Assembly: GCA_028571685.1 (NCBI GenBank)
Contig: CM053154.1
Span: 11,998,001 to 12,062,000 of the forward strand
DNA from: Heterohyrax brucei
Lineage: Eukaryota; Chordata; Mammalia; Hyracoidea; Procaviidae
Direction: 5' to 3'
Length of the DNA: 64,000 nt
Shown here: positions 10,606 through 21,182 of the stretch, piece after piece
How the letters are laid out: every line of letters begins with the position of its first letter
Position numbering within the stretch: the first letter of the stretch is position 1
Translations under genes and position numbers: made by a program
Notes under the pieces: model-generated
Database searches by the model: none
Seen by the model: the letters and a program-made list of their open reading frames with translations, nothing else
What the model was told of the DNA's origin: nothing

Positions 10606-11464
10606 TGACTGAATCCCCTATCAAATTAATTCTCTTGTTGCTAAATTAAGGGGAATGTGGGGAATACAGAAGGTATAGAGGGGACAAGAGGTTTTCTTAA
10701 TCAAGAAAAAAGATCAATACCTGCAAAGCAAGAAGCTAATGACTAAGTGACACAGGAAATGGCACAGACACTGGCGAGAGGAGTGTGCGGGAGTGGCTGT
10801 TCCGTCTGTCAATCAGCCGTGGAATGAAATTCTCCTTGGGAGTCCCTCGTTCCCTCCTGGCTCTCTGGTTAACCAGGACTGTCGGGGGAGAACGGTAGGA
10901 GGGAGTGACGTCACCATGGCCAAAGGAAAGCCAGTCCCTTCCCATTCTACCTGAAGCTCACCTCCTTAGTCAATTCACTTTCTAGGATGCAAGCGGTTCT
11001 GACACGAGTAATAAGTGATATTCACAAGATGATATTTACAAAGGGTGCTAATGAGAACAGGTGCCATGCGGTCCCTCTACTCAATTTTTGTCAAAGCAGT
11101 ACAGTAACACCCTGTCCCCCTTTCAAGTTCCGTGATCATTAGGTCTGAACATCAACAACCTCTTTCTTCTAGACAGAGAAAAGCAGAACGCAGATGAAGC
11201 AAGATCAGTTTGTGCGAACAACCGGGTGATTTTCTTTGGCTGGGTCCTGGTGAGTAGAAGCGAATAGTGAATACAGTGGGTCAAGGAAGGCCTCAGATGG
11301 CCTGCCAACTAGGGCAGCTAGATGTACCTTCAGTCACAAACAGCAGTCTCCCAACAGGGGCCTTCGCAAAAGGCAGATGAGTGGACTTGCACTCACAGAG
11401 ACATCGGAGATGGATCTAGACTAGTATCCATGTGAATTGAAATCATCCAGGTCTGTTTTTTGAC
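10606..11464. other. Unassigned unique sequence with a CRE-type palindrome
   Basis: No transposon is recognised. The stretch has a perfect 12-bp palindrome CTGGTTAACCAG (10867-10878) and, at 10906-10913, TGACGTCA, the full cAMP-response-element palindrome. Whether it is used as a regulatory site cannot be judged from sequence alone. Confidence 0.4.
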
Positions 11465-11917
11465 CTGACTTTTTATTCTGAAATATTTGAAATTTACAGA
11501 ATACCTACATTTTCACCTAGATTCATTAGTTATTAACACTCTACCACATTCTTTTTTTTTTCCTTCTCCTCTCTGTGTAGCTATGTAGGTAGGTAGGTGA
11601 GGAACATATGTGTGTGTGTCTTTGTATGTTTTCCTTCCTGAACTCTGTGTAAGCATGCTGATGGCATCATGACGCATCACCCCTAATAACTTACAGCATG
11701 GATCTCCTAAGGGTATTTTCCTACATAACCACAATTTGTGTTAGGTTATGCCTTGTATATTATATACCACAGAACAATAATTCCTGTATAACCTCCATAT
11801 CATTACTCCTAAGAAAAATGAGTAATTCCTAACGTTACGCAGCATCTAGTCCATATTCAAATGTTCCCAGATGTCTCCCGAATGTAGTTTATAGTTTATG
11901 TAAGATCTGATTAAATG
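11465..11917 (+). mobile_element. Old L1M-like 3' region
   Basis: Blocks such as TCATGACGCATCACCCCTAA, CCTACATAACCACAATTTGT and GAGTAATTCCTAACGTTACG follow the order of an old L1 3' region in which TAACCACAGTACAATTATCA-like sequence is typical. Both ends are diffuse. Strand assignment is tentative. Confidence 0.5.
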
Positions 11918-12105
11918 CAGTCAAACCTGTAAAAGCTGGAACATGTGTAAAGCAGAAACCTGTCAGAGACGATAACTTCGAGTGCTTTCCATCAATAGAG
12001 ACTGACAGAGGAGTAGTACCCCGCACCCCATCAAAGGCAGAAACCTTGCAAGACCTGGAAAAACAAAGCAGTCTTGTTGAGTTCCAGCTCTTACAGGTTT
12101 TCCTG
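11918..12105. mobile_element. Small TIR DNA transposon (MITE), copy A
   Basis: The first 25 bases (11918-11942, starting CAGTCAAACCTGTAAAAGCT) match the reverse complement of the last 25 (12081-12105) at 22 positions. The core AGGCAGAAACC...GACCTGGAAAAACAAAGCAG is shared with the element at 62549-62726. No coding capacity. The TA duplication expected of Tc1/mariner or pogo-type elements is not clear at this copy. Confidence 0.75.
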
Positions 12106-12329
12106 AATATTGCTTTTATTACTATGTCTTTTCAGCCCATATCTATCTTCACTCTTCACAGAGAGAGGCAGGTGGAGAGAAAAAACAATCTCCCAGACAC
12201 AGAGCAAAAGCAGCCAAAGGCCACTGGCATATATTGTATAATGCACTAACTGCTCCAGTGGGAGAACCGAACTATGCTCTTGGGCGAAATCCCATGTGTA
12301 GCCCTACCCACCACCTGAGGATATATTTA

Positions 12330-12385
12330 AACCGCTGTGTGACCTTGGGCAAGTGCTCTAACCTCTCTGTGCTCTAATATTCATT
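12330..12385 (+). mobile_element. MIR fragment
   Basis: GCTGTGTGACCTTGGGCAAG and TCTAACCTCTCTGTGCTC are the signature MIR core and 3' region. Confidence 0.85.
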
Positions 12386-12420
12386 CTGTTGTTATTGGGT
12401 ACTGTCTAGTGGAAACCTAG

Positions 12421-12580
12421 AAACCCTGGTGGCGTAGTGCTTAAGTGCTACAGCTGTTAACCAAAAAGTCGACAGATCAAATCCACCAGATGCTCCTTGG
12501 AAACTCTATAGAGCAGTTCTACTCTGTTCTGTAGGGATGCTATGAGTCAGAATTGGCTGGACAGCAGTGGGTTTGGCTTT
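12421..12580 (+). mobile_element. AfroSINE-type SINE
   Basis: Head AAACCCTGGTGGCGTAGTGC, B-box-like AGATCAAATCCACCAGATGC, middle AGAGCAGTTCTACTCTGTTC, tail CAGCAGTGGGTTTGG. It is the first of two head-to-tail SINEs inside the RTE-derived element. Confidence 0.95.
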
Positions 12581-12584
12581 CAGT

Positions 12585-12750
12585 GGAAACCCTGGAGGCA
12601 TGGTGGTTAAGTGATATGGCTGCTAACCAAAAAGATAAGCAGTTCAAGTCCACCAAGAGCCCATTGGAAACTCTATGGGGGCAGTTCTACTCTCTCCTGT
12701 AGGGTCACTATGAGTTGGAAGGGACTTGACAGCAAAGGGTTTTGGTTTTA
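12585..12750 (+). mobile_element. AfroSINE-type SINE
   Basis: Second SINE of the pair: head GGAAACCCTGGAGGCATGGT, B-box GTTCAAGTCCACC, tail TTGACAGCAAAGGGTTTTGG. It lies 4 bases after the first, in the same orientation. Confidence 0.95.
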
Positions 12751-13005
12751 GTCAGTACCACCTCAAAGTGACCCGATGTACAACAGAACAAAACTCTTCA
12801 CCATCTTCACAACTGTTACACTTCATCCCATCATTGCAAAGGAGCGCCTCTTCTAGCATTATACCAGATGATGTTCTGCTGCTATTCATAAAGTTTTCAA
12901 TGGCCAATCTTTCTCTTTTTGTTTTTAGAAATAGATCACCATGTCGTTCTTCCTAGTTAGTCTGGAAGCACTGCTGAGATGTGGCCACCACGGGCAACCC
13001 TGAAA

Positions 13006-14037
13006 ACGGGCAGTGTTTTCAGAATTCTTATTCCACTAGGCTGATTAGAAAACACATCTTCCAAGATGACCATCACCACAGAATGGTGATAAGAGCTATT
13101 CCTGCCTTGTGGTGCTCTGTGGGCAGCCAGTGAGATAAAGCTTCCGTGTTCTTAGAACAACAAGTAGCATGTGGCCTGTGTCTTGGGACGTGTAGCAGCA
13201 GATAGTATTTCAGCAATATAATTCCCTAGCAATGAGCTGAATTGATGGGTTGAAGGGATCCTCCTACTACACCATCCTGATGATTTCCAGCCAGCCTCTT
13301 TCGCTGTTTGCCCCTGTGTCTGTCTGTCTGTTTTCCTGGTGCCGGCAGGATGAAGGAAAAACAGGCTGGCCTCTCTGCAGTGCTAGAATGTGGAGGTTGC
13401 AAACTTGTTCTTCAGGAGCTGTAATCAAATGGGTGTTGTTTTTAAATACAAGTCAGCTGCTAAAAAAACTGTGGTAACAAATACCATACACTCACTGCAG
13501 AGGGAACCTGAGTTTAAGAGATTGCCGGGCACGAACTTGGCCAGCCCCAGAGCTCCTTTTTGTGCAGACTCTGGGGAGGAGATAAAAAGATGTCTTGCAT
13601 TTGGGCATGGGTCTGGTCTTTGCGAAAAGCAGCAGTGATGAAGAGTAGTCGCCTTGGCACTGGTAGTTTTTACGATTCTGGCCTTTTCCCATCCTCTGGC
13701 ATCAAATACGTAAGTGAGGACCAAGCCTGGGGTGTCTGCCTTGCATCCGCCTTTGCTGTCTCGGGCCAGTCCTGGGAGCATTGACAGGCAACTGGTCAGT
13801 CATTCAGGTCATGTAAACTGTGCGACTGTCCCGTACGGACAATACAGGCCCCTGGAGGCAGGTTTGGCTTTTCTCACCAGATGCTGCCGCTTCTTGCTTG
13901 ACTCGGATTTGTGGAGTGGAAGTTGTTACTAGACATTGTTAAACATTTCATTCTGAAAGCAATTACTACCTACCTTTCATGACTCTTGACTCTGCAGCAG
14001 CATGTTTGGTTTTGTTTTTTCTCCCTGCTTCTAACCA
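13006..14037. other. Unassigned unique sequence
   Basis: No transposon is recognised over about 1 kb. Several overlapping chance frames of 60-118 codons occur on both strands, with no family motif. Confidence 0.45.
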
Positions 14038-14163
14038 GTAAACTAGTTGCTGTTGAGTTGATTTGGATTCATGGTGACTCCCTGGGTGTCAGAGCAGAAC
14101 TGCACTCCACAGAGTTTCCAACAGCTGTGACCTTTCAGAAGTAGATCACTGGTAGTAGATCAC
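14038..14163 (-). mobile_element. AfroSINE-type SINE, long variant, partial
   Basis: The inverted tail and middle CTAGTTGCTGTTGAGTTGAT, TCCACAGAGTTTCCAACAGC and GACCTTTCAGAAGTAGATCA are present. The tRNA-like head is missing because the next SINE begins there. Confidence 0.8.
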
Positions 14164-14165
14164 CG

Positions 14166-14326
14166 GTAAGCCGGGTGGTGAAATGTCTGAGTGCCACAGC
14201 TACGAATCTAAAGGTTGGCAGTTGAAATCTACCAGATGCTCTTTGGAAGCTCTGTGGGGCAGTTCCACTCTGTCCTTTAGGGTCGCTATGAGTTGGAATC
14301 AACTCGAAGGCAGTGGGTTGGTTTAA
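14166..14326 (+). mobile_element. AfroSINE-type SINE
   Basis: Decayed head CCGGGTGGTGAAATGTCTGA, B-box GTTGAAATCTACCAGATGCT, tail CAACTCGAAGGCAGTGGGTT. It abuts the truncated minus-strand SINE. The repeated GTAGATCAC(T/C)GGTA at 14144-14167 may be the target duplication. Confidence 0.9.
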
Positions 14327-15417
14327 TTCCTCTACAAAGCTCCAGACTTAATTTTATGTGTGATATTAACTAATCAATTACTTGATTTTCCATTCCATCA
14401 TGGATTTGATGGGGAAAGTGCCAGACAGACATGTGACAATCGTGTCACAGTGTTCAAGGATGACAGACGTAACTTCACTGTAGCATTGCACAGCCTAGAG
14501 GTGAGTACCTGTCACAGGTAATCAAGAAAAGGCTGTTATGATCAGTATCTTCTTTTCTGAAAGTTGCATAAGGATGCAATGTGGCTCCTGAAAGACTTCC
14601 AATAAGAGTCAAAAGAGTGATGCAGGTTTGTAACCTAGGAGGATCTCTTTAAACAATCTAGATTATGCTGGAGGGGGCTGGGTAAATATCATACTACGTC
14701 CTTCCTCATCACAGACATTCTAAGCCAGCTAGATTGTTTCAGAGCCCAAAAAAGAAATGTCTGAAGGGCTGAGGGAACCATCTGGGGAGAAAGGATGTTC
14801 TTGGGGCCAGCCTTTTGGTGGCTAATAAAGCTGAAGTGGCCACACAGCCAGCAGCATCCCAGTCAAAGCTCCAAACCCACTGCCAGGGGAGGGCCTAGTT
14901 TGAGGGAGGGGCTCCAAGACTAGATGATGTTGGGGGGGGGTGCACCCTGAGGAGCAGAGGTACCTCCTTTTATCTTCAAAGCCCTTTTCAGAAACAGAAT
15001 TTGCAAACAGGCCAACCTTCTGGGAAACCTGTCAGAGGTGAGGGGCTTCATTCAGTCAGTTTGAAGTGAGGAATGAGGCAGCTCCCCACCACACGGGGCC
15101 ACAGTCAGAAAGAAACCTCCTTTCAAGCAGTGCTCTGGTCTGACCACCCACCACTTCCACAGAGAGTTCCATGACTTCGAAAAACCCACTCTTCAAAGGG
15201 AATATATTGCTGACCACTCTTGTTAGACCCAGCCTGGGCAAGGTGAGGTATGCCACGCCACGATTCTCATCTCCTTTCCTGTTGCTAGAGAGCAGCTGGA
15301 TTTTGAGAGGGTTGGGGAGGATCCTACAAGTTGGTCAGAAACAAGCCCTACCCCTGTGGCGAGGGTCATTGCTACCTGGTGGCTCTCAAATGCACCATAT
15401 CCTGGATCTGTCAAACA
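14327..15417. other. Unassigned unique sequence
   Basis: No recognised element. A run of about nine G lies at 14932-14940. Frames are short and uninformative. Confidence 0.4.
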
Positions 15418-15566
15418 ATTCCCTCTGCCATCGATTCAACTCATAGTGATCCTATAGGGCAGAGTAGAACTGCTCCATATACTTTCCAAGGAGTGCCTGG
15501 TGGATTTGAACTGCTGACCGTTCAGTTAGCAGACGAAGCACGTAACCACTACGCCATTGGGGCTTA
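15418..15566 (-). mobile_element. AfroSINE-type SINE
   Basis: Inverted: CTGCCATCGATTCAACTCAT, TACTTTCCAAGGAGTGCCTG, GGATTTGAACTGCTGACCGT, then the inverted head CACTACGCCATTGGGGCTT. Confidence 0.93.
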
Positions 15567-16034
15567 CAGTTAGCAAGAAGGCATGCCTCTCATTGCCCAC
15601 CAAACAGAATTCACCAGGAGATCTCTTCCATGGTGGTTTTGCTGTCCCTGTGATCACGTATCACAACAGAAGCAAATGCAACACAGACGGGGAAATGTGG
15701 AAGGCAAAGGCTCAGAGTCGGCAGCAAGATCGTCACCACCATCCTCGTCACCTCTGTCAGCATTGTTGCCATTTTCTGTGGTTTCCAAGCATCCTGACGC
15801 AATTTCAGGTCTCAATCAATTAAGGGGGGGGGCACCCTATAGAATTTTTTAAATCTTTCCATGTGCAAAGTAATACAGGGACTTTTAAATGGGTGGGGTG
15901 CATGAAAAAATTCAGACACAGAAATAAAGAGCTTGGCTGCTGATTGCGGGCATCCAGCCATTAACTCAGGCCTTCTCCTCTTGAATATTACTCAAGCCAC
16001 ACAGTGGCAGCCCCTTGACAGCTCTTTAAATATC
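15567..16034. other. Unassigned sequence with G-run
   Basis: No recognised element. An eight- or nine-G run lies near 15823-15832. The CACC/CATC-rich part near 15730-15760 gives chance frames. Confidence 0.35.
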
Positions 16035-16690
16035 AGACCAGGCGTCAGTTGGTCCCCACTCACCTAGAGCAGAAGAAAATGAAGGACATCAAAGGTATAA
16101 GGAAAATATGAGCCCCAAGAGACAGAAAGGGCCATGTAATCCAGAGACTACATTAGCATGAGGCCAGAAGACGTAGATGGTACCCAGCCACCACCAGTGA
16201 CTGCTCTGATGGGGAACAGAACAAAGAATCCCTGAAATAGCAGGAGAAAAATGGGGTGCAGAACTCAAATCTTATTAAAAAAGACCAGACTTGGTGGTTC
16301 AACAGACTGGAGGGTCCCTAGAAGACATGCCCCGCAGACTCGCTGTTAGCCCCGAGGTGACACCATTCCCAAAGCCGACTCTTCAGACAAAGATCAGACT
16401 GGACTATAAGACATAAAATGATACTGGTGAAGAGTATGCTTCTTAAATAGGTAAATGAGACTAGCTATACAGCTTCTGTCCAGGGGTGAGATGAGAGGGC
16501 AGAGGGGGACAGGAGCTCATTTAATGGACATGGGCAATACAGGGTGCTGTGCTGTCACAGTGTGGGGAGAGTGTCTAGAGTTAGGTAACAATGCATGTGT
16601 AAGTTTTGGTATGAGAAATGGACTCGGACTGTAAACTTGCAATTAAAGCACAATGAAATAGCTTTAAAAATGAAACAACAACAACAAAAT
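16035..16690 (+). mobile_element. Lineage L1, 3'UTR fragment
   Basis: Ordered L1 3'UTR blocks: GAAAATGAAGGACATCAAAG, CAGCCACCACCAGTGACTGC, GACCAGACTTGGTGGTTCAA, ACTGTAAACTTGCAATTAAA and an A-rich (AAC)n end. 5'-truncated. Parallel to 8975-9690 and 38070-39030. Confidence 0.9.
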
Positions 16691-17780
16691 AAAACCTATC
16701 AGCCCAGACTTGGAGGGGGAAGAGAAGAGTCATTGCTCTTTATTAATACAATTCTCTGTTGAAAGAATTTTCCATCTTGACATCTTTAGGACAACCCAGG
16801 ATCCCCCGTGTAGCAGTGACTCGCAGTGTCCCTCAAAGCTCAGGTTCTTTACCATCCCAGTGATGCTTGGGCTTTTCATTTGCATGTTTCACCTTTGTCT
16901 ACTCCAGACAAGGTGTGATTCCTTTGCCATGGACTTTTTCTAAATTGGAAGCATCACAGAGAAGATTCTCCACTGGATGCAAGAAATAGGGAGAAAAAGA
17001 CCCTGAAACTTAGGTTACAATATCAAAACACTTCTGGCTTCCTATTTCCAAAGTTTGGCAAGGAAATTCATATTGAGTTGAACTTTTTAACACAGAAAAA
17101 TAAAAGCTCTGTTTTTGTTTTGAAGCTAAATATTTTAGGCATACCTAACCTCCTGCCAAAAACCTAGTGGCAATTTGTAATTTTTTGTAATTTGCAAAGA
17201 ATGCTCTAACAGGGCAAGTATCGTAATGGTTTTGCAGCCCTCCTTACAGTATAAACTCATTCTTCATTTTAATGCCACTGCTCGTAATTTCTGGCAGAGT
17301 TTTTCACTTTCTTCTTTTAAGGACTTTAGTGCTAGCCAAGAGTTGCACAGATGATTCTAAAGCAATAAAAACAAAGGAACACTCCCCCCTTTAAAAACAG
17401 AAGGAAGCAGGACTTCTGGAAGGGTGATCCACAAATTCTTGGCAGTCGACTCACCCTGCCTGCATATTAAAAATGCAGATTTCCTGCAGAATCGATCTCT
17501 GCCATTGCAGGCTCCAGATACGCTTTTTAAATTATGTCCCCAAGATGGTAAAGACCCCAGGCAAGTAATAACATTCTATAGAAAACTAGTAACTGAAGCA
17601 AGATATGGCTAAAGCAAAGTTGGTTTTCAGACAGAGCGGTCTTATGTCAAAGTCTAGCCAGTGAGAAGCAAAGAGGGGCACCCCGAGCCTGCCCAACTGC
17701 ATAGCTCCCACACTTAGTGCCTTGTCCCATCTGCCTCATGCCCGCGACATTGCCATCACCAATCTCTTTCTCTTTCTTTA
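16691..17780. other. Unassigned, SINE-poor sequence
   Basis: About 1.1 kb without a SINE. The part at 17440-17545 (TATTAAAAATGCAGATTTCC) hints at an old hAT-type DNA transposon, but the signal is too weak to call. The rest is AT-rich unique sequence. Confidence 0.35.
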
Positions 17781-17992
17781 GGAGTGCTGGTGGCACAGTA
17801 GTTAAGGCACTCAGCTGCTAACTGAAAGACTGGGGATTAGAACTGACCCAGAAGTTCCTGGGCAGACATGCCTGGTAAGCTGATCCCAAAAGATCACAGC
17901 CTAGGAAACGCTATGGAGCAGTTCTATGCCTCATAGATGTGGACACCATGAGTCAGAAACAGCTCAGCAGCAACACAACAAAAGACAACAGC
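17781..17992 (+). mobile_element. AfroSINE-type SINE, long variant
   Basis: Head GGAGTGCTGGTGGCACAGTA, extra middle GCTGATCCCAAAAGATCACA, then GCTATGGAGCAGTTCTATGC and the tail AGCTCAGCAGCAACACAACA. About 210 bp. Confidence 0.9.
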
Positions 17993-18096
17993 ATAAAACT
18001 GAAGCTTCCTTACTGACATATTTGTAAGTATAAAAAGAAGAACCTTCTTGTTTTGTGAAGGATACTATTTAATATCATAACAGTGTCCCATTTAAA

Positions 18097-18245
18097 GCGC
18101 ACCTGGTGACTGCTATCCAAAAAGTCAGGAGTTCAAATCTATCAGGTGTTCTTTGGAAACCCCATGAGGACAATTCTACTCTGTCCTTCAATGTCATTAT
18201 GAGTCAGAATTGACTTGAAAGTAATGAGTTTTGTTTTCTGGTTTA
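18097..18245 (+). mobile_element. AfroSINE-type SINE
   Basis: Slightly truncated head CGCACCTGGTGACTGCTATC, B-box GTTCAAATCTATCAGGTGTT, tail TTGACTTGAAAGTAATGAGT then TTTTGTTTTCTGG. Confidence 0.92.
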
Positions 18246-18324
18246 GGAAATAATGTGTTGAGAAATTGTACTTACCATGCATACCTATGAGTGCTGGAGA
18301 ACACAGCTGAGATGTTTTACACAT

Positions 18325-18500
18325 TTGATTAGTTTAATCCTTATCGCAACTTTATGAGCTACACACTGTTATTACACTCATTTTTCAGATTAGGAATATG
18401 AGACATAATGAAATTAAGAATTAGGCCCTAAGATGCAGAGAATAGCAGAGTCTGAAGTGGAATCCAGGGTCTTTGACTTGCAAGTTCACCCTCTCAAGCT
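18325..18500 (-). mobile_element. MIR
   Basis: The inverted MIR order is visible: TTAATCCTTATCGCAACTTT, CATTTTTCAGATTAGGAATA and GTCTGAAGTGGAATCCAGGG. Confidence 0.75.
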
Positions 18501-18860
18501 TTGTGTTTCTAGAAAGAGGAAACGGCATTAGTACTGAGGATGACTGGCTATCCCAGAAGAGCCAGGGAGCCAGTCTTGGTTGGGAGGTTCGTTAAATGCC
18601 TGTATTGTGGTGTTAGCTGAGTAAGATGACGTGCGTGAGACAAAGACGGGCTGGAGCCTCCCCTAAGGTTCACAGCAGGTGTACACAGTCTCAGATGGGA
18701 GAAGAATGAACTGAGAGGTGAAGAAGATGAGCTGCTACGTCAGTAGCTGCATCAGGGGGTCTCGGTTGTGAAGAACAGAAACCAAAGCTTGCTGACTTAA
18801 ACAGACTGGAAGTTCTCAGGGTAAATTGTACAGAATTCTTAGAAAAGACAAAGAACTGAA

Positions 18861-19017
18861 CCAGAGCTACTAGCATCACACCAATTCTGATTCATAGCAA
18901 CCCAAAGAACAGAGTAGAACTGCTCCATAGAGTTTCCAAGGAGCGCCTGGCAGATTCAAAATGCCAACCTCTTGGTCAGTAGACATAGCACTTAACCACC
19001 GCACCACCAGGTTTTCC
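18861..19017 (-). mobile_element. AfroSINE-type SINE with TSD
   Basis: Inverted SINE: CACACCAATTCTGATTCATA, CATAGAGTTTCCAAGGAGCG and CACCGCACCACCAGGTTTTC. The flanks GAAAAGACAAAGAAC (left) and AAAAAGACAAAGAGC (right) form a plausible 15-bp target duplication with two mismatches. Confidence 0.93.
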
Positions 19018-19217
19018 AAAAAAGACAAAGAGCCAGAATCAAAAGACAAAAACAGGCACCCAAAGTGGACATCAAAGCAGCAGAAAATATGCTGTGGTGA
19101 CACCTGAAGACTCCAAGTAGGACATGGCCCCTGGACACCCGACTGTGCCCTCTCCCAGGAGTCAGCCACCATGGGTTTGAGGCACCTCTCTCTCAGCCAC
19201 CCTTCACTGGCACGTCC

Positions 19218-19480
19218 TGTAACCACAATCACAGATCCGTGGATCCGTGTGGCCTGTCTGCAAAGCCGGTACTGAGACGGGAGGTGAGGTGATAAATGAG
19301 GACATATACTGAGTGCTGACAAACAAGAGGCAACGGGGCATCCGTTCCTCCAAGCTTGCCTGCCTGGATAGGCTAAGCCTGGAATTATATAGCTTGATTA
19401 AGGGGTGGGGGAGTGGGGGAGGGGATGCTACTTTGTATTTTCCAGGTCCATGAAAGTAATTCTTTCAATGTTTCAACAAT
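19218..19480 (-). mobile_element. ERV LTR (family with copies at 20 kb and 40 kb), partial
   Basis: The inverted 3' half of the LTR starts TGTAACCACAATCACAGATC. It contains the inverted block around TGTCTGCAAAGCC, GGATAGGCTAAGCCTGG, TATATAGCTTGATTAAGGGG and ATTCTTTCAATGTTTCAACA. These match 20548 back to about 20290 of the plus copy. The 5' half is absent. Confidence 0.8.
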
Positions 19481-19997
19481 ATTTTCATTCACACTCTCAG
19501 GATTCATACTCCATGAGTGAACATCCGATTGGCTGAGTTTAGGCCGGGAACAAGGTCCCATTTGTCTTTCTAGAATCTCTGCTAGACTCCTTCCTATCTC
19601 AGAGTTCACACAATGCAGGATGTCCTCCTCCACCAAATAATAACAAGTCCACTAAGCCACCACAACTGACTTAGACAATTACCCGAAAGCACAGAGAGCC
19701 TGGATGCTGAAGAATGAAAATAGTCAGCGACCCAGGATAGAGGGGAGCCAACATGTCTGTACTTCACTGGGGATTTTAAGCTTTAAAGCTGTCTTTTCCC
19801 ATCAGCTTTACGAAAAGGCCTCATTTACTGTGGAAGATTCTAAGACTTCAAGGTCCCAACAGCATGCAAGTGACAACATTCTTCTTACAAGTGATAGAGA
19901 ATCAGGGGCCAATGATGATGACCAGATGCTCCTGATGGCCACCTTGAGCACTCCCCTTTGTGTGACTTACTCAGAGGAGGAGTTCATGCCCACCTGC
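19481..19997. other. Unassigned sequence between two oppositely oriented LTRs
   Basis: No retroviral protein motif (gag, pro, pol) is recognisable, so it does not look like provirus interior. The flanking LTRs are inverted relative to each other, which also argues against a single provirus. Confidence 0.4.
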
Positions 19998-20548
19998 TGA
20001 CCCCGTCTCAGCCTGAAAGGGAGGCCCTTAGCCAACCCAACTCCAGCTTACTACAAATAGTAGCACAGTAGTTAAGACATCCAGGTTATAAACACTGAGT
20101 CCTGAGAGCTTGATTTCCGCTGTCCGTTAGAATTCACCTTGTACTGGTCATAAGTCACACGGCTATTCTTTCCTCTTAGAAACATTGATTAATTGTTCTG
20201 TTTATCCCCTTCCAGTTACTCTCTTAAGACTGCTGAACCAGATCACCAGGTGGTTTAGATGACTATCAAGCCCCAACTTGTTGAAGCCATGGAGACAAAA
20301 AATATTGTTGAAACATCGAAAGAATTACTTGTGTGGACCAGGAAAAATATTAACCAGCACCCCCCCCTCTTAATCAACCCATATAGCCTCCAGGCTTAGC
20401 CTATGCATGCAGGCAAGCTTTGGAGGATCTGATTCCCCCTTGCCTCTTGTGTGTCGGCACTCAATAAATGTCCGCCTTTAATTACCTCACCTCCTGTCTC
20501 AGTATTGGCTTTGCGGACAGGCGACACAGATCCATGATTGCAGCTACA
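19998..20548 (+). mobile_element. ERV-type solo LTR
   Basis: A LTR of about 550 bp opens TGACCCCGTCTCAGCCTGAA. It contains a TATA-like CCCATATAGCCTCCAGGCTT and a polyadenylation signal in GGCACTCAATAAATGTCC, and closes near GATTGCAGCTACA. It aligns end to end with 40047-40587. No adjoining internal region or primer-binding site is recognised, so it is a solo LTR. Class (ERV1 or ERVL) is not assigned. Confidence 0.8.
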
Positions 20549-20709
20549 AGCACACCATGACCACGGGATTGTTTCCATCTAAACAGAGGGTGGACCTGCA
20601 TCCCCATGTCCTTATCAATGCTTGAGTTGGCCTCATGGTGGCTGTGTGAACCCTGCGGCCCAGCAATAGTCTTTGCCAGCTCCCCAAAGTTCCTCCATTG
20701 TTACGGATT

Positions 20710-20727
20710 CAACTTTTTTTTTTTTTT
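20710..20727. repeat. Short poly(T)
   Basis: A run of about 16 T just left of the MaLR LTR. Origin not clear. Confidence 0.7.
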
Positions 20728-20750
20728 ACTCTCACCTTGAAATGGGAAAG

Positions 20751-21182
20751 TGTCATGGATTGAACTGTGTCCACCAAAATATCTGTAAATTTGGCTGAGT
20801 GGTGAGTTCCAATATTGTGTGATTGTCCACCATTTCATGTGTGAGATGTGCAAGATTAGGTAATGTTTTAAACCAGTCTCTTTTGAAATATAAAAGAAAG
20901 AAGAAAACAGAGAGACCGGGAAAACTCACACCACCAAGACAGCAGTGCCTGGAACACAGGGTATCCTTTGTAACTGAATGTCCTGCCCTGAGATGCCCCT
21001 ACACCAAAGGAAGACTGATGACAAGGACCCTTCCCCAGAGCCAACAGGGAAAAAAGCCTTCCTTTGCAGCCAGCCCCCTGAATTCAGACTTCTAGCCTAC
21101 TGGACTATGAGAGAATAAACTTCTCTTTGTTAAAGCCATCCACTTGTGGTGTTTCTGTGATAGTGGCACTAGGTTAAGAGAG
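20751..21182 (+). mobile_element. MaLR-type solo LTR
   Basis: Starts TGTCATGGATTGAACTGTGT. Contains ACACCACCAAGACAGCAGTG, CTTCTAGCCTACTGGACTAT and the polyadenylation signal in GAGAATAAACTTCTCTTTGT. Ends near TAGTGGCACTAGGTTAAGAG. Complete length, no interior. Confidence 0.9.

Larger units (their letters stand above)
12388..13005 (-). mobile_element. RTE-derived non-autonomous element, split by two SINEs
   Basis: The left part TGTTGTTATTGGGTACTGTC is the inverted RTE tail. After two inserted SINEs the element resumes with GACCCGATGTACAACAGAAC, TCAATGGCCAATCTTTCTCT, TCTGGAAGCACTGCTGAGAT and GGCCACCACGGGCAACCCTG. The right part corresponds to the RTE 5' untranslated region, so this is a deletion derivative joining the RTE 5' end to its 3' tail. 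It matches 62505-63055. Confidence 0.75.

Noticed and set aside
10916-10954. A start codon in Kozak-like context after the CRE
   Set aside because: The frame closes after about 12 codons, and no promoter or splice evidence supports it.
17440-17545. A hAT-type DNA transposon relic
   Set aside because: Only a short AAAAATGCAGATT-like block is suggestive. No terminal inverted repeat or 8-bp duplication is visible.
19218-20548. One complete provirus bounded by two LTRs
   Set aside because: The LTRs are inverted relative to each other, the left one lacks its 5' half and no gag-pol-env motif lies between them.
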